Origin: Actinomycetales bacterium
GTDB taxonomy: Bacteria > Actinomycetota > Actinomycetes > Actinomycetales > Dermatophilaceae
Length of the DNA stretch: 64,000 nt
Reading direction: 5' to 3'
Assembly: GCA_016715285.1 (NCBI GenBank)
Contig: JADKAO010000002.1
Coordinates: 434,001-498,000, forward strand
Each line of letters begins with the position of its first letter. Positions within the stretch are counted from its first letter, which is position 1. Positions 1-7,827 of this stretch are shown here, piece by piece. Made by a program: the position numbers and the translations under genes. Under the pieces are notes generated by a model. It was not told the origin of the DNA, ran no database searches, and saw only the letters and a program-made list of their open reading frames with translations.

Positions 1-476
1 ATCGCGATATTGGTGACCAGCCGCCGCCACGAGATGGCCCGCTGCAGCAACCGCGGGGGCACCACTTGCGAGGTCACCGCTTGAGAGCTCGGGCTGCTGA
101 GCGCGCCGAGACAGCCGGCCAGAAGCTGGCTGGCCGCGAGCATAGGGATGGTCCCCCATCCGGCGATCAGGCTCAGCGCGACGATGCCCTGGACCAGAGC
201 GGACAACGCGGCCGAACCTTGCATCATGACGGTGCGCGGGAGCCGGTCGCCGAGGACGCCTCCGACCAGCGTCGTAACTACCTGTGCGAGAGCGTATGCC
301 GCGACGACCAGGCCGAGCTCAGTCGCCGTGCCCCCGAGATGAAGGACCGCGAACGCGAGCGCGACCGGGGAAAATGCATTGCCGAACGCACTAGTCGCCT
401 GACCAAGGGCGAGGTTCCGGAAGGGCTTCGACTGCCAGGGGTGCGACAGCAAAGCCTCCTCGGCGGCAAGAGGCAT
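1..476 (-). CDS. MFS transporter, 3' end beyond the window
   Basis: The minus strand is open from an ATG at 476 to the window edge, about 158 residues, with no stop. The protein starts MPLAAEEALLSHPWQSKPFRN and then shows hydrophobic helices, a LGDRLPRTVMM loop typical of MFS loop 2-3 (GDRxxRR-like), and an ALSSPSSQA segment matching helix 4-5 of drug-exporter MFS proteins. It is therefore an inner-membrane permease, probably a 12-helix exporter; the substrate cannot be told. A GTG at 485 is an alternative start. It lies 59 bp downstream of the SRPBCC gene on the same strand. The family call is firm; the C-terminal two thirds are missing. Confidence 0.8.
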   Translation of the reverse strand, partial: MPLAAEEALLSHPWQSKPFRNLALGQATSAFGNAFSPVALAFAVLHLGGTATELGLVVAAYALAQVVTTLVGGVLGDRLPRTVMMQGSAALSALVQGIVALSLIAGWGTIPMLAASQLLAGCLGALSSPSSQAVTSQVVPPRLLQRAISWRRLVTNIA

Positions 477-535
477 GGGCTCCACCGTAGATGCTCCACC
501 GGATCTGTGCGCGTTGGGATGCGAACGAATCGCTG

Positions 536-1012
536 TCAGCTGGCGGTGACGATGCCCTCAATGCGCTCCAACGTGCGGGACATGTTGCGCTCGGTCAGCG
601 CAGCCATGCGGCGGACCGCCCACTTGCCGACGATCGCCTCCTTGCGGATGTCCCATGACTCCTTGACGAGGGTGCCGCCGTCGACTGGCTCGAGTTCATA
701 GCGCCAAATGCGTCCGGTGATGAGTTTGTCCAGCGGTGCCGGAGCGAGGGTCTGCCAGGCGATCCGCCGGTTGTCCTCGAACTCCACGACGACATTGCGG
801 GTGGCGTAGGCCACGCCCCACTTCATGTCCATGCCGAAGGAATCCCCGAGTTTGAGGCGGCGACCTCCGCTGCGAGCCTGCGAGACAGTGCCTGACCCAT
901 CGATCTCGGGGTGCTTCCCCGGGTCGGCAAGGAGGGCAAAAATCGCCTCAGGTGGCGCGGGGATGACTCGCTGGACCGTCAAGACGTCGCGGGTGCCGAT
1001 GTCAGAGCTCAT
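536..1012 (-). CDS. SRPBCC (START-like) family protein
   Basis: A 158-residue soluble protein. The N-terminal part reads TVQRVIPAPPEAIFALLADPGKHPEIDG, the classic first strand and helix of the SRPBCC/polyketide-cyclase fold, followed by beta strands (WGVAYATRNVVVEFEDN, RIWRYELEPVDGGT) and a long C-terminal helix (RRMAALTERNMSRTLERIE). Members bind hydrophobic ligands; no catalytic role can be assigned from the sequence. The ATG at 1012 gives the usual family length. It is followed on the same strand by the partial MFS gene and preceded by the hairpin at 1024-1067, so it probably has its own transcript start. Confidence 0.85.
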   Translation of the reverse strand: MSSDIGTRDVLTVQRVIPAPPEAIFALLADPGKHPEIDGSGTVSQARSGGRRLKLGDSFGMDMKWGVAYATRNVVVEFEDNRRIAWQTLAPAPLDKLITGRIWRYELEPVDGGTLVKESWDIRKEAIVGKWAVRRMAALTERNMSRTLERIEGIVTAS

Positions 1013-1023
1013 GCCCAGACAAG

Positions 1024-1067
1024 CTACCGCCCGGTAGGCCTATTCCCTTCGGCCCACCGGGCGGTGG
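1024..1067 (-). terminator. Hairpin terminator downstream of the antitoxin-like gene
   Basis: The arms TACCGCCCGGTAGGCC (1025-1040) and GGCCCACCGGGCGGTG (1051-1066) form a 16-18 bp stem with G-U wobbles and a loop of about 10 nt. On the minus strand the stem is followed by a short T-rich stretch (TTGTCT). It sits 34 bp after the stop of the gene at 1101-1583 and just before the SRPBCC start, as expected for an intrinsic terminator. Confidence 0.65.
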
Positions 1068-1100
1068 CAAGACGTGCTGCGGCGCGGGGCGCGCTGTCAG

Positions 1101-1583
1101 CTATTCGACGTGGTCGGTGTGCTCGGACCAGGCAGCGCGGGTGGGCTTGTCGTCCCGCAGGTCCGCTCCCGGCCTGACGGACGCATCGTGAATGTCGGCC
1201 ACGTGGACCTCATCCACGGGGACGTTGGCCCAAGGCGAGTCCTGCGGCGGCTCGGCCATGCCCTCGTCGGTCGCGCGGGCGTGGTCGTCGGCCTCTTCAG
1301 CTGCACCGGGACGCTTGCCGGCAAGCTTGTCGACACCCGTCACGACCTGCGCCCGGACCTTGTCGAACTGCTGCTGGTACTTGCCGTCGGTCTTTTCGTC
1401 CAGCAGGGCGCCGGCCTTGTCCAACAGCGACGTGACCTTGTCACGGTTGTCGTGGGCGAGGTCGCCCGCCTGAGCGACGGCCTTCTTGACGGCGACTTCG
1501 CTCGCCCGGGTGAACTCGTCGAGTCGACGGTCGAGGTCGAGCTCGTCGAGCTTGGCCTTGAGGGTTTCGGTGATGGTCGACAT
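1101..1583 (-). CDS. MT0933-like antitoxin-domain protein
   Basis: A 160-residue, highly charged helical protein starting at the ATG at 1583, preceded by GGGGAC. Residues about 40-70 (VTSLLDKAGALLDEKTDG, then KYQQQFDKV) resemble the repeated DKAGExxDEKTGGKY motif of the actinobacterial MT0933/Rv0909 antitoxin family. The N-terminal half (TETLKAKLDELDLDRRLDEF) is coiled-coil-like. The C-terminal about 50 residues are acidic and disordered (EEADDHARATDEGMAEPPQ). No toxin gene lies next to it, so an antitoxin role is a family label only; a cell-envelope or stress-associated helical protein is equally possible. Confidence 0.6.
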   Translation of the reverse strand: MSTITETLKAKLDELDLDRRLDEFTRASEVAVKKAVAQAGDLAHDNRDKVTSLLDKAGALLDEKTDGKYQQQFDKVRAQVVTGVDKLAGKRPGAAEEADDHARATDEGMAEPPQDSPWANVPVDEVHVADIHDASVRPGADLRDDKPTRAAWSEHTDHVE

Positions 1584-1723
1584 GGCGTCCCCATTTGCTT
1601 TCTGTTTGGTGCTCAGTCTTCGGTGACGCGCACCGCATACCGGCGCGTGTCTCGACCTCGACATCGTGCCGCGGTCACCTTCCTCAACGAGGTCCCGAGT
1701 CACCCTGTTCCCGCGCGCCGCCG

Positions 1724-2359
1724 TCAGTCAAAAAGGGGATCTACGGTCCGCGAGCGTTTCAGCTCGAAGAACGCGCTGGATGACGTCAGCGCGAGGAAAC
1801 CGTCGAAGAGCCGACCCGCCTCCTCGCCCTTGGGCGCGGGAGAGACGACGGGGCCGAAGATCGCCTTGCCGTTGACGTGCAGGACCGGTGTGCCTACGTC
1901 GAGACCGACCGGATCCATCCCAGCATGGTGTGAGGCCCGCAGGGCCGCGTCGTTGGCATCCGTGTCCAAGGCGTCCATGAGCGAGAGGTATGCCGGGTCG
2001 TCGGCTGTGGACCCGGACGCCACCGCGAGGTCGGCCAAGGCCGCGGCGATTGGGGCTGGGCTGCGCTCGCTGCGGCCAGGATGGATGCGGGTGCCGACGG
2101 CTGTATAGAACTCGCGCAGCGCGTCTTGGCCAAAGCGCTCCTCGACCGCAAGCGCAACCCGGGCTGGGCCCCACGCTGCGTCCATCATTGCTCGGTACTC
2201 GGGCGGGAGATCGCGGCCCTCATTGAGGACGGACAGGCTCATGACATGGAACCGGGTTCGCACGTCCCGGACCTGTTCCACCTCGAGCATCCAGCGCGAG
2301 GTCAACCATGCCCACGGGCAGATGGGGTCGAACCAGAAGTCGACCGTCGTGGCGCTCAT
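1724..2359 (-). CDS. Mycothiol-dependent nitroreductase-like DsbA-fold protein (Rv2466c family)
   Basis: A 211-residue protein from the ATG at 2359 that follows the Rv2466c family along its length: N-terminal VDFWFDPICPWAW, then LTSRWMLEVEQVRDVRTRFH, HVMSLSVLNEGRDLPPEYR, SHHAGMDPVGLDVGTPVLHV and C-terminal FFELKRSRT. The fold is a thioredoxin/DsbA domain with a helical insertion. The family active site is CPWC; here it reads CPWA, so only the nucleophilic cysteine remains and the resolving cysteine is lost. That fits a monothiol mechanism with mycothiol as the second thiol (inference). Its start overlaps the stop of the upstream mycothiol-dependent isomerase-like gene by 4 bp, so the two are translationally coupled. 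Confidence 0.85.
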   Translation of the reverse strand: MSATTVDFWFDPICPWAWLTSRWMLEVEQVRDVRTRFHVMSLSVLNEGRDLPPEYRAMMDAAWGPARVALAVEERFGQDALREFYTAVGTRIHPGRSERSPAPIAAALADLAVASGSTADDPAYLSLMDALDTDANDAALRASHHAGMDPVGLDVGTPVLHVNGKAIFGPVVSPAPKGEEAGRLFDGFLALTSSSAFFELKRSRTVDPLFD

Positions 2360-3006
2360 CGGGTTGCCCCTTGCGTGTCTGCGCCGAAACGGGATTGGAG
2401 CTGGGCGAGGCCCTCGCCGGTCAAGTCTGCCAAGGCTGCCGGTCGTCCGGCCATGGCCACAACGAGGGCTGAGAGGGGGCCTTCGACGGGCAGGCCGCTG
2501 CCATGGCGCCACTCGGCGTCAGTCGCTCTGAGCGCAAGGCCAGCGACACGTTTCTTCGCGCCGATGGGGTAATTGGATCGCGCATACGAGTCAGCGATCA
2601 GTGTCAGCGCCTCGGTTGGATAGCTGCGCTGTATGCCGAGCGGTCGCCGGATGTCCTCGGCGTGGACGACCGTCTCACCCAGCATCGATACCGCTCCACC
2701 ACCCGGGACTGGTCGCACGAAATCCTGGACGGAGCGGAAGTTGTCCAGGGTCTCGTGGATTGAGGCGCCCGCTGCCCTGGTCATGTCTTCGGCCATCGTC
2801 GACTTGAGATTGAAACCGTGGAACACCAGGGATCTGAGGAATGGCCCGGGAGTGAGTCTGGCCCACGAGGTGAGGTGCGCCACCACGTCGCGGATGGTCC
2901 AGTCGGTGCACAGCGAGCGAGCCTCCCAGTCGGCGTCTGCGAGTTCGGCGAGGTCATCTGCGAGCGCGCGACGCTCGGCCGCAATGAGGGTCCAGAGAGT
3001 GGTCAT
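2356..3006 (-). CDS. Maleylpyruvate isomerase family mycothiol-dependent enzyme
   Basis: A 216-residue DinB/MDMPI-type protein. The N-terminal four-helix-bundle pattern is clear: ERRALADDLAELADADWEARSLCTDWTIRDVVAHLTSW, where the His of VVAHL is the first metal ligand. ETVVHAEDIRRPLG supplies the HxxDI/HAED second motif. Family members are mycothiol-dependent isomerases or S-transferases acting on electrophiles; the substrate is not readable. It is first in a two-gene unit with the nitroreductase-like gene (ATGA overlap at 2356-2359), so both probably serve thiol-dependent detoxification. Confidence 0.85.
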   Translation of the reverse strand: MTTLWTLIAAERRALADDLAELADADWEARSLCTDWTIRDVVAHLTSWARLTPGPFLRSLVFHGFNLKSTMAEDMTRAAGASIHETLDNFRSVQDFVRPVPGGGAVSMLGETVVHAEDIRRPLGIQRSYPTEALTLIADSYARSNYPIGAKKRVAGLALRATDAEWRHGSGLPVEGPLSALVVAMAGRPAALADLTGEGLAQLQSRFGADTQGATR

Positions 3007-3075
3007 AGGAGGACGATAGGTCAGGATTACAGGAGTTATATAACGTCTGTCATTATCGTGACCGACCCGTGATCC

Positions 3076-4380
3076 ATGGGCTTTCGCGCATCAGTGGCAT
3101 GCTTGGCCGCTATGCCCGTGAGACGACTTGTTCGCCGCATGGGCTTCCCGTCAATCGCCGGCCATCGACGGTTTGTCACCGCGATCGCCATTGACGCCCT
3201 CGGCAGCGGCGTCTATATGCCGGTCGCCGTCCTCTATCTGCTCAAGACGACCGACCTCACCCTCCCCGAGGTTGGCGTGATCCTGACGCTGTCGGCGGTC
3301 ATTGCCTTCCCCTTCGTTCTGGTCGTCGGGTCGATTGTCGACCGGGTCGGGGCCAAGCGAGTCATCCTCGCCGCCAATCTGACGCTCATGCTCGGCTATG
3401 TCGTGATGCTCTTCGTCAGCACCTTCGCGCATGCGATCGTGGCAGCGTGCCTGCTCGGCCTCGGGCAGTCGGCCTTCTGGGGCGCCTATTCGCCCCTCGT
3501 GGCGGCGATCAGTTCGCCGGGTGAGCGGGAGCTCTGGTTCGGGTTCCTCGGGTCGTTGCGCAACATCGGATTTGCGGTGGGCGGTCTGCTCGCAAGCGTC
3601 ATGATCACGATCGGGACGGTCACGGCATACAAGGGCATGGCGCTCGCGAACGCGATCTCGTTCGTCATCTCGTTTGCCCTGCTCGTGGGAGTCCGTGCCG
3701 GCGAGCGCGCGGCTCCCGCCGATAGCGTCAGCGGTGGGGCGCCCGCTGAACCTTCTGGCGGTTGGGCGATGGTGGTGCGCGACAAGGACTTCCACCTCGT
3801 GTCAGCCGCGACAACGGCATACGCCCTCGCGTCGTTGGCGCTCAACTTCGCGATCCCGGTCTACATCATCGAGACCTTGGCGCTCCCCGGGTGGGTGACC
3901 GGCACGGTGTTCACCCTCAACACGGTGATGGTCGGGTTCGGGCAAAGTGCGCTCGTGCGGCAGCTCACGGGGCGTCGTCGCCATCACGTGCTGTCGCTCG
4001 GGTATGCCGTCTACGCCCTGGGGTTCGCCGGGCTCGGGCTCGCGGGACTGTTGCCGCCCGTCGCCGCGGTCGTGGGTGTGCTGTTGGCGTCGGTCGTCTA
4101 CACGATTGGTGAGATGTTGGGTGGGCCGATCCTCGGCGCGATTGCGGTCGATGCCCGGCCAGCGACCATGCGCGGTCGCTACATGTCGATGTACCAAATG
4201 AGCTGGACCGTTGCTTCAATGGTTGCGCCGGTGTCGTTCGCGTGGCTGCTCACGCATGGGCTGCTGTCGGTGTGGATTGCCCTCATCGTCGTCTGTGCCC
4301 TCGGCATCGTCGTCACGCGCGCGATGCCAAGCCGACTCCCCGTTGCTGGCTTGCCGATCACGAATGCCAGCGATGCCTGA
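3076..4380 (+). CDS. MFS transporter
   Basis: A 434-residue permease with about 12 hydrophobic helices. The cytoplasmic loop 2-3 motif is seen as GSIVDRVGAKRVILA (GxxxDRxGxRR-like), with YIIETLALPGWVTGTVF in the second half. The mapped start gives about 20 extra residues; ATGs at 3112 and 3139 (MGFPSIAGHRRF) are closer to typical family N-termini and either may be real. It belongs to the general drug/metabolite exporter group; the substrate is unknown. Its stop at 4378-4380 overlaps the ATG at 4373 of the frame that reads into the racemase, so the two could be one transcript. Confidence 0.85.
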   Translation: MGFRASVACLAAMPVRRLVRRMGFPSIAGHRRFVTAIAIDALGSGVYMPVAVLYLLKTTDLTLPEVGVILTLSAVIAFPFVLVVGSIVDRVGAKRVILAANLTLMLGYVVMLFVSTFAHAIVAACLLGLGQSAFWGAYSPLVAAISSPGERELWFGFLGSLRNIGFAVGGLLASVMITIGTVTAYKGMALANAISFVISFALLVGVRAGERAAPADSVSGGAPAEPSGGWAMVVRDKDFHLVSAATTAYALASLALNFAIPVYIIETLALPGWVTGTVFTLNTVMVGFGQSALVRQLTGRRRHHVLSLGYAVYALGFAGLGLAGLLPPVAAVVGVLLASVVYTIGEMLGGPILGAIAVDARPATMRGRYMSMYQMSWTVASMVAPVSFAWLLTHGLLSVWIALIVVCALGIVVTRAMPSRLPVAGLPITNASDA

Positions 4381-5293
4381 GCCGTCCGGCGCCCCCGGCC
4401 TTCCCCCCAGTCGATACCCGGCACCCAGCCACACCCCGGCAACCGGTATCGAACCAGCCGGTCCCTCCCCCAATCGATACCCGGAACCCAGCCACACCCC
4501 GGCAACCGGTATCGAACCAGCCGGTCCCTCCCCCAATCGATACCCGGAACCCAGCCACACCCCGGCAACCGGCATCGAACCAGCCGGGCTCAACGCTCGC
4601 CCTCGGGTCATCGGGATGATCGGCGGGATGAGTTGGGAGTCGACTGCGGTCTACTACCGGCTCGCCAACGAACTGGTCCGCGAGCGCCTGGGCGGCCTGC
4701 ACTCGGCGCGGATCGTTCTGTCGTCGGTTGACTTCGCCGAGATCGAGGCCATGCAGGTCGCGGGGCAGTGGGACGAGGCGGCTTCGGTGCTCGCCGAGGC
4801 TGCGCGGGGGCTGGAGCGCGCGGGCGCCGACCTCCTCGTCCTGTGCACCAACACGATGCATAAGGTCGCGCCCGAGATCGAGGCAGCGGTCACGATCCCA
4901 TTCCTCCACCTCGCCGACACGACCGCGTATGCCGTCCGATCGGCTGGGGTGCGGACGGTCGGGTTGCTTGGGACGGCCTTCACGATGGAGCAGACCTTCT
5001 ATCGCGATCGGCTCGCGAGCCATGGACTGACGGTGATGGTCCCCAGCGAAGAGGACCGGGCGCTCGTGCACCGCGTTATCTACGAGGAACTCTGCCTCGG
5101 CATCGTGCGCGATGAGTCGCGCGACGCCTATCGAGCCATCATCGACCGGCTCATAGCTGCGGGCGCTGACGGAATCATCTTGGGCTGCACGGAAATCGAG
5201 CTCCTGATCGGCGATGAGGACAGCTCCGTTCCGGTCTTCCCGACAACCCGCCTCCACGTCGAAGCCGTCGTCACCGCTTCACTCGCCCCCTGA
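4373..5293 (+). CDS. Aspartate/glutamate racemase family protein with repeat-encoded N-terminus
   Basis: The conserved core starts near 4600 (RVIGMIGGMSWEST) and closely follows E. coli YgeA: VLCTNTMHKVAPEIE carries the first catalytic Cys and ILGCTEIELLI the second, with FTMEQTFYRDRL between them. It is a cofactor-independent two-cysteine racemase, substrate uncertain. The start is a real puzzle: no ATG/GTG/TTG/CTG lies between the preceding repeats and ATG 4616, which would cut off the first beta strand. The next in-frame ATG upstream is 4373, overlapping the MFS stop. That start adds about 80 residues made of three 21-residue repeats (PSPNRYPEPSHTPATG then IEPAG) encoded by the hairpin repeat at 4411-4578. 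Confidence 0.75.
   Translation: MPEPSGAPGLPPSRYPAPSHTPATGIEPAGPSPNRYPEPSHTPATGIEPAGPSPNRYPEPSHTPATGIEPAGLNARPRVIGMIGGMSWESTAVYYRLANELVRERLGGLHSARIVLSSVDFAEIEAMQVAGQWDEAASVLAEAARGLERAGADLLVLCTNTMHKVAPEIEAAVTIPFLHLADTTAYAVRSAGVRTVGLLGTAFTMEQTFYRDRLASHGLTVMVPSEEDRALVHRVIYEELCLGIVRDESRDAYRAIIDRLIAAGADGIILGCTEIELLIGDEDSSVPVFPTTRLHVEAVVTASLAP
4411..4578. repeat. Hairpin repeat family, locus A: three tandem 63-bp units
   Basis: Units begin at 4411, 4474 and 4537 with TCGATACCCGG and close with CCGGTATCGA (the last copy has GGCATCGA). Each unit is an inverted repeat with about 25 nt between the arms. The unit length is a multiple of three, so the reading frame into the racemase stays open. The same arm sequences recur at 9854, 25446 and 50237 with different spacers, which argues for a dispersed intergenic element rather than a protein-driven repeat. 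Confidence 0.9.
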
Positions 5294-5367
5294 CCTGACC
5301 TGACTGCCCAGTGACCTGACTGCCCTGCTGACCCGGCTGACCGACCGCTGCTTGCCCGCCTGTCGGA

Positions 5368-5507
5368 GCTTGGCGTCGCTTAACTGCCCTTGGAGGCCTG
5401 GTCAAGCAACGCTAAGCCTGGTCAAGCAACGCTGAGCCTGGTCAAGCAACGCCAAGCCTGGTCAAGCGACGCCAAGCCTGGTCAAGCAACGCCAAGCCGG
5501 GTCAAGC
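5368..5507. repeat. 20-bp tandem repeat (about 5.5 copies) with one inverted copy
   Basis: From about 5396 to 5507 the unit GTCAAGCAACGCCAAGCCTG repeats five times with one or two changes per copy, then ends in a partial copy. At 5368-5384 an inverted copy GCTTGGCGTCGCTTAAC pairs with GTCAAGCGACGCCAAGC at about 5461-5477, with one mismatch. It lies between the converging racemase (stop 5293) and idi (stop 5549) genes, so it could act as a two-way terminator or barrier. The 5294-5367 stretch is low-complexity GACCTGACTGCC-type sequence without a gene. Confidence 0.9.
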
Positions 5508-5548
5508 TCTCACCACCGGTTTGCTGCCTCCCTCGATGGGGTATGCCG

Positions 5549-6184
5549 TCAGAACCGGGCAGCTGGCGGCAGACGAGCCGAATCCCCAACCGGCCACGCT
5601 CGCGGGTCCGGTCCCAGATCAGCCAGCGCCCGCACTTGCGCCACCATCCACGGCGACCAGGCAGCGGGGTCGGTGAGCACCCGGCATACATGATCGGTCC
5701 AGTCTGCGAAGGCGACCGCACCGACTTCGCTCGGGTCCGGGTTCACGACCGCCCCCAGAGCGAGCCACCCGACCAGGACCGGGCACATCTCATGCTCCTC
5801 GACGCCGTGCATCGAGGCGCGATAGCGGAAGTCAGGCAGTACGAGCCGGAGCCCCTCAATCGCCTCACCAGGCAACCCCAGCTCCAGTCGCGCCCGTCGC
5901 CGCGCCGCAGCCTCAAGTCCCTCACCCGGCCCAGGATGACCGCATACCGAGTTGGTCCACACGCCCGGAAAGGTCAGCTTGGCCGCCGCTCGCTGGCTCA
6001 GCAGGAACCGCCCGTCGGGCGCAAACAGATACGCCGAAAACGCCAGATGCAACGGCGTCGTCACCCCGTGGACGGTCGCCTTGTCGGCGGTCCCGAGTGA
6101 GTGCCCCGCCTCGTCCAACAGCACGACCACCTCGCGCCCGTGAGCGGCGCCAGCTACGCCAGACCCGTCGCGCACCGCGCTCAT
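5549..6184 (-). CDS. idi: Isopentenyl-diphosphate delta-isomerase (type I)
   Basis: 211 residues from the ATG at 6184. It is a Nudix-fold enzyme that interconverts IPP and DMAPP. Diagnostic pieces are TPLHLAFSAYLF, LSQRAAAKLTFPGVWTNSVCGHP (the catalytic Cys in SVCGHP), GPGEGLEAAARRRARLELGL (Nudix box region) and VEEHEMCPVLVG (the second catalytic Glu region, usually ENEVCPV). It is the last gene of the PKS-methyltransferase-oxygenase operon, and its ATG overlaps the stop of the oxygenase by 4 bp. Coupled expression with a type III PKS and a nearby UbiA prenyltransferase implies it supplies prenyl donor for that product. Confidence 0.92.
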   Translation of the reverse strand: MSAVRDGSGVAGAAHGREVVVLLDEAGHSLGTADKATVHGVTTPLHLAFSAYLFAPDGRFLLSQRAAAKLTFPGVWTNSVCGHPGPGEGLEAAARRRARLELGLPGEAIEGLRLVLPDFRYRASMHGVEEHEMCPVLVGWLALGAVVNPDPSEVGAVAFADWTDHVCRVLTDPAAWSPWMVAQVRALADLGPDPRAWPVGDSARLPPAARF

Positions 6185-7296
6185 CGCGAGTCCCCCAATA
6201 AGCGCACCGCGCCGCGGAACACCGGTGGCACGAGCCGCGCGGCCGGCACGATCGCGCGACGCCCCCACTGGGGTCGCGTGGCCAGCAACAGCCCGTGCGT
6301 CAGCGCTGACGGAGTCCGCCCGATCCGACGCCACTGCGCCTCGTATGCCGTGAGGTCGCCATCGGTGATCACGCTCACGGCCGCCTCGGCGTGCTGCAGT
6401 CCCAACGAAATCCCCTCTCCGGTCAGGGCATCGACGTACCCAGAAGCATCCCCCACGAGCACGCATCGACCCGATACCCGGGCGCTCGTGCGCTGCCGCA
6501 ATGGTCCCGCTCCGTGCACCCGGCCGAGCGCCGCCGCGTCCCCCAACCGGGCGCCCAACTCAGGGAAGTCGCCCAACAACGCGTCGTAGGACGCCCGCCG
6601 ACTCGTGAGGATCGCCACGCCCACACAGTCGGGTGCCACCGGCGTGACATAGACCTCGGCGTGACGTCCCCAATGCACTTCGACATGGTCGGTCCACGGA
6701 GCGATCGCATAGTGTCGACGCTGACCAAACCTGCGCGGGATATGAGCTGGGGCGCCACGATCAAGTCCCAGCGCGGCCCGTGTCGGCGAGTGCAGGCCGT
6801 CAGCCGCTACGAGATAGCGCCCGGTCACCTCGCCAGGGTCACCATCCGTGGTCACAGAGACTGCGTCGGTCGACTGCGAGATCGAGACCGCGCGCACGGC
6901 ATACACGGGTATGCCGTGCCGCCGCACCTCCGCGGCAAGGGCGTCATGGAGCGTTGTCCTGCGGATGCCGCGGCCGGGTGACCGGAACTCCGCGGTGGCC
7001 GACGTGCCGGCCCGGCAGTAGCGGATCCCTGCCAGCGGCTGACCCGGCGGATCAACACCGAGATCAAGGAGGGCGCGTAGCCCTGCGGGCATCAGGCCCT
7101 CGCCGCACGCCTTGTCGATCGGCCCAACCCGAGGCTCCAACACGACGGGGGCCAGGCCGGCGCGGACGGCATACAGGGCGGTGGCGAGCCCAACGGGACC
7201 GCCGCCGACGATGACGACGTCGTGAACGGGGCCAACTGTCTCAGCCGATCGGGCCGAGCTCGCCGCGATATCCACCCTGCTGCCCGACCCGGTCAT
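6181..7296 (-). CDS. FAD-dependent oxidoreductase of the type III PKS operon (SrsC-like monooxygenase / geranylgeranyl reductase family)
   Basis: 371 residues from the ATG at 7296. The N-terminal dinucleotide fold VVIVGGGPVGLATALYA binds FAD, followed by KACGEGLMPAG (the CGEG motif of the group) and the late FAD motif CVLVGDASGYVDALTGEG. The fold is that of single-component flavin hydroxylases and geranylgeranyl reductases. In Streptomyces griseus a gene of this type (srsC) hydroxylates alkylresorcinol after srsA and srsB. Placement between the ICMT-like methyltransferase (4-bp overlap at 7293-7296) and idi supports the same role here, though reduction of a prenyl chain is an alternative. An inverted GTATGCCG pair (6895-6918) lies within it. 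Confidence 0.82.
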   Translation of the reverse strand: MTGSGSRVDIAASSARSAETVGPVHDVVIVGGGPVGLATALYAVRAGLAPVVLEPRVGPIDKACGEGLMPAGLRALLDLGVDPPGQPLAGIRYCRAGTSATAEFRSPGRGIRRTTLHDALAAEVRRHGIPVYAVRAVSISQSTDAVSVTTDGDPGEVTGRYLVAADGLHSPTRAALGLDRGAPAHIPRRFGQRRHYAIAPWTDHVEVHWGRHAEVYVTPVAPDCVGVAILTSRRASYDALLGDFPELGARLGDAAALGRVHGAGPLRQRTSARVSGRCVLVGDASGYVDALTGEGISLGLQHAEAAVSVITDGDLTAYEAQWRRIGRTPSALTHGLLLATRPQWGRRAIVPAARLVPPVFRGAVRLLGDSR

Positions 7297-7814
7297 GGCA
7301 CCAACTGTGCGAGCGCGGCGTTTTCGGCCCGCAGGCGAGCTCGCAACACGAGGGCGTTGAGCAGAGTGAAGCCGAGCGCCGTCCACCACGCGCTGTGGAC
7401 GAGGGGCAGCGCAATGCCTTCGACGACGACGGCGAGATAGTTCGGGTGGTTGAGGAAGCGATAGGGCCCACCCGTCACCCGTGACATCCCGGGCACCACG
7501 ATGACCCGGGTATTCCATTGTGGCCCAAGGGTTTTAATGCACCACCAGCGCAGTGTCTGGCTCGCCAACGCGAGCGCCAGCATCGGCCAACCCAGCGCCG
7601 GCACAAAGGACCGCGGCACCGACACGACCTCCACGAGGCACGCCACCAGGAACCCCGTGTGGAGCGCCACCATTGCCGGGAAGTGACCGCGCCCCGACTC
7701 GACCCCACCCCGCTTAAAAGCCCACTGCGCGTGGCGGTTTGAGACGACGAGTTCAGCGAGCCGCTCAAGCGCGACGGCGGCGATGAGGACGGCATACCAG
7801 CGGGTTGAATCCAT
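7293..7814 (-). CDS. Isoprenylcysteine carboxyl methyltransferase (ICMT) family protein, SrsB-like
   Basis: 173 residues from the ATG at 7814. Several membrane helices lead to the conserved ICMT C-terminal core: ALASQTLRWWCIKTLGPQWN, VIVVPGMSRVTGGPYRFLNHPNYLAVV and EGIALPLVHSAWWTA. The RFLNHPNYL block is the S-adenosylmethionine-binding signature. Bacterial members next to type III PKS genes are phenolic O-methyltransferases (SrsB). It overlaps the oxygenase by 4 bp and starts 14 bp after the PKS stop, so it belongs to the same transcript. Its most likely substrate is the PKS-made phenol. Confidence 0.85.
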   Translation of the reverse strand: MDSTRWYAVLIAAVALERLAELVVSNRHAQWAFKRGGVESGRGHFPAMVALHTGFLVACLVEVVSVPRSFVPALGWPMLALALASQTLRWWCIKTLGPQWNTRVIVVPGMSRVTGGPYRFLNHPNYLAVVVEGIALPLVHSAWWTALGFTLLNALVLRARLRAENAALAQLVP

Positions 7815-7827
7815 GACGACCCGCCCG

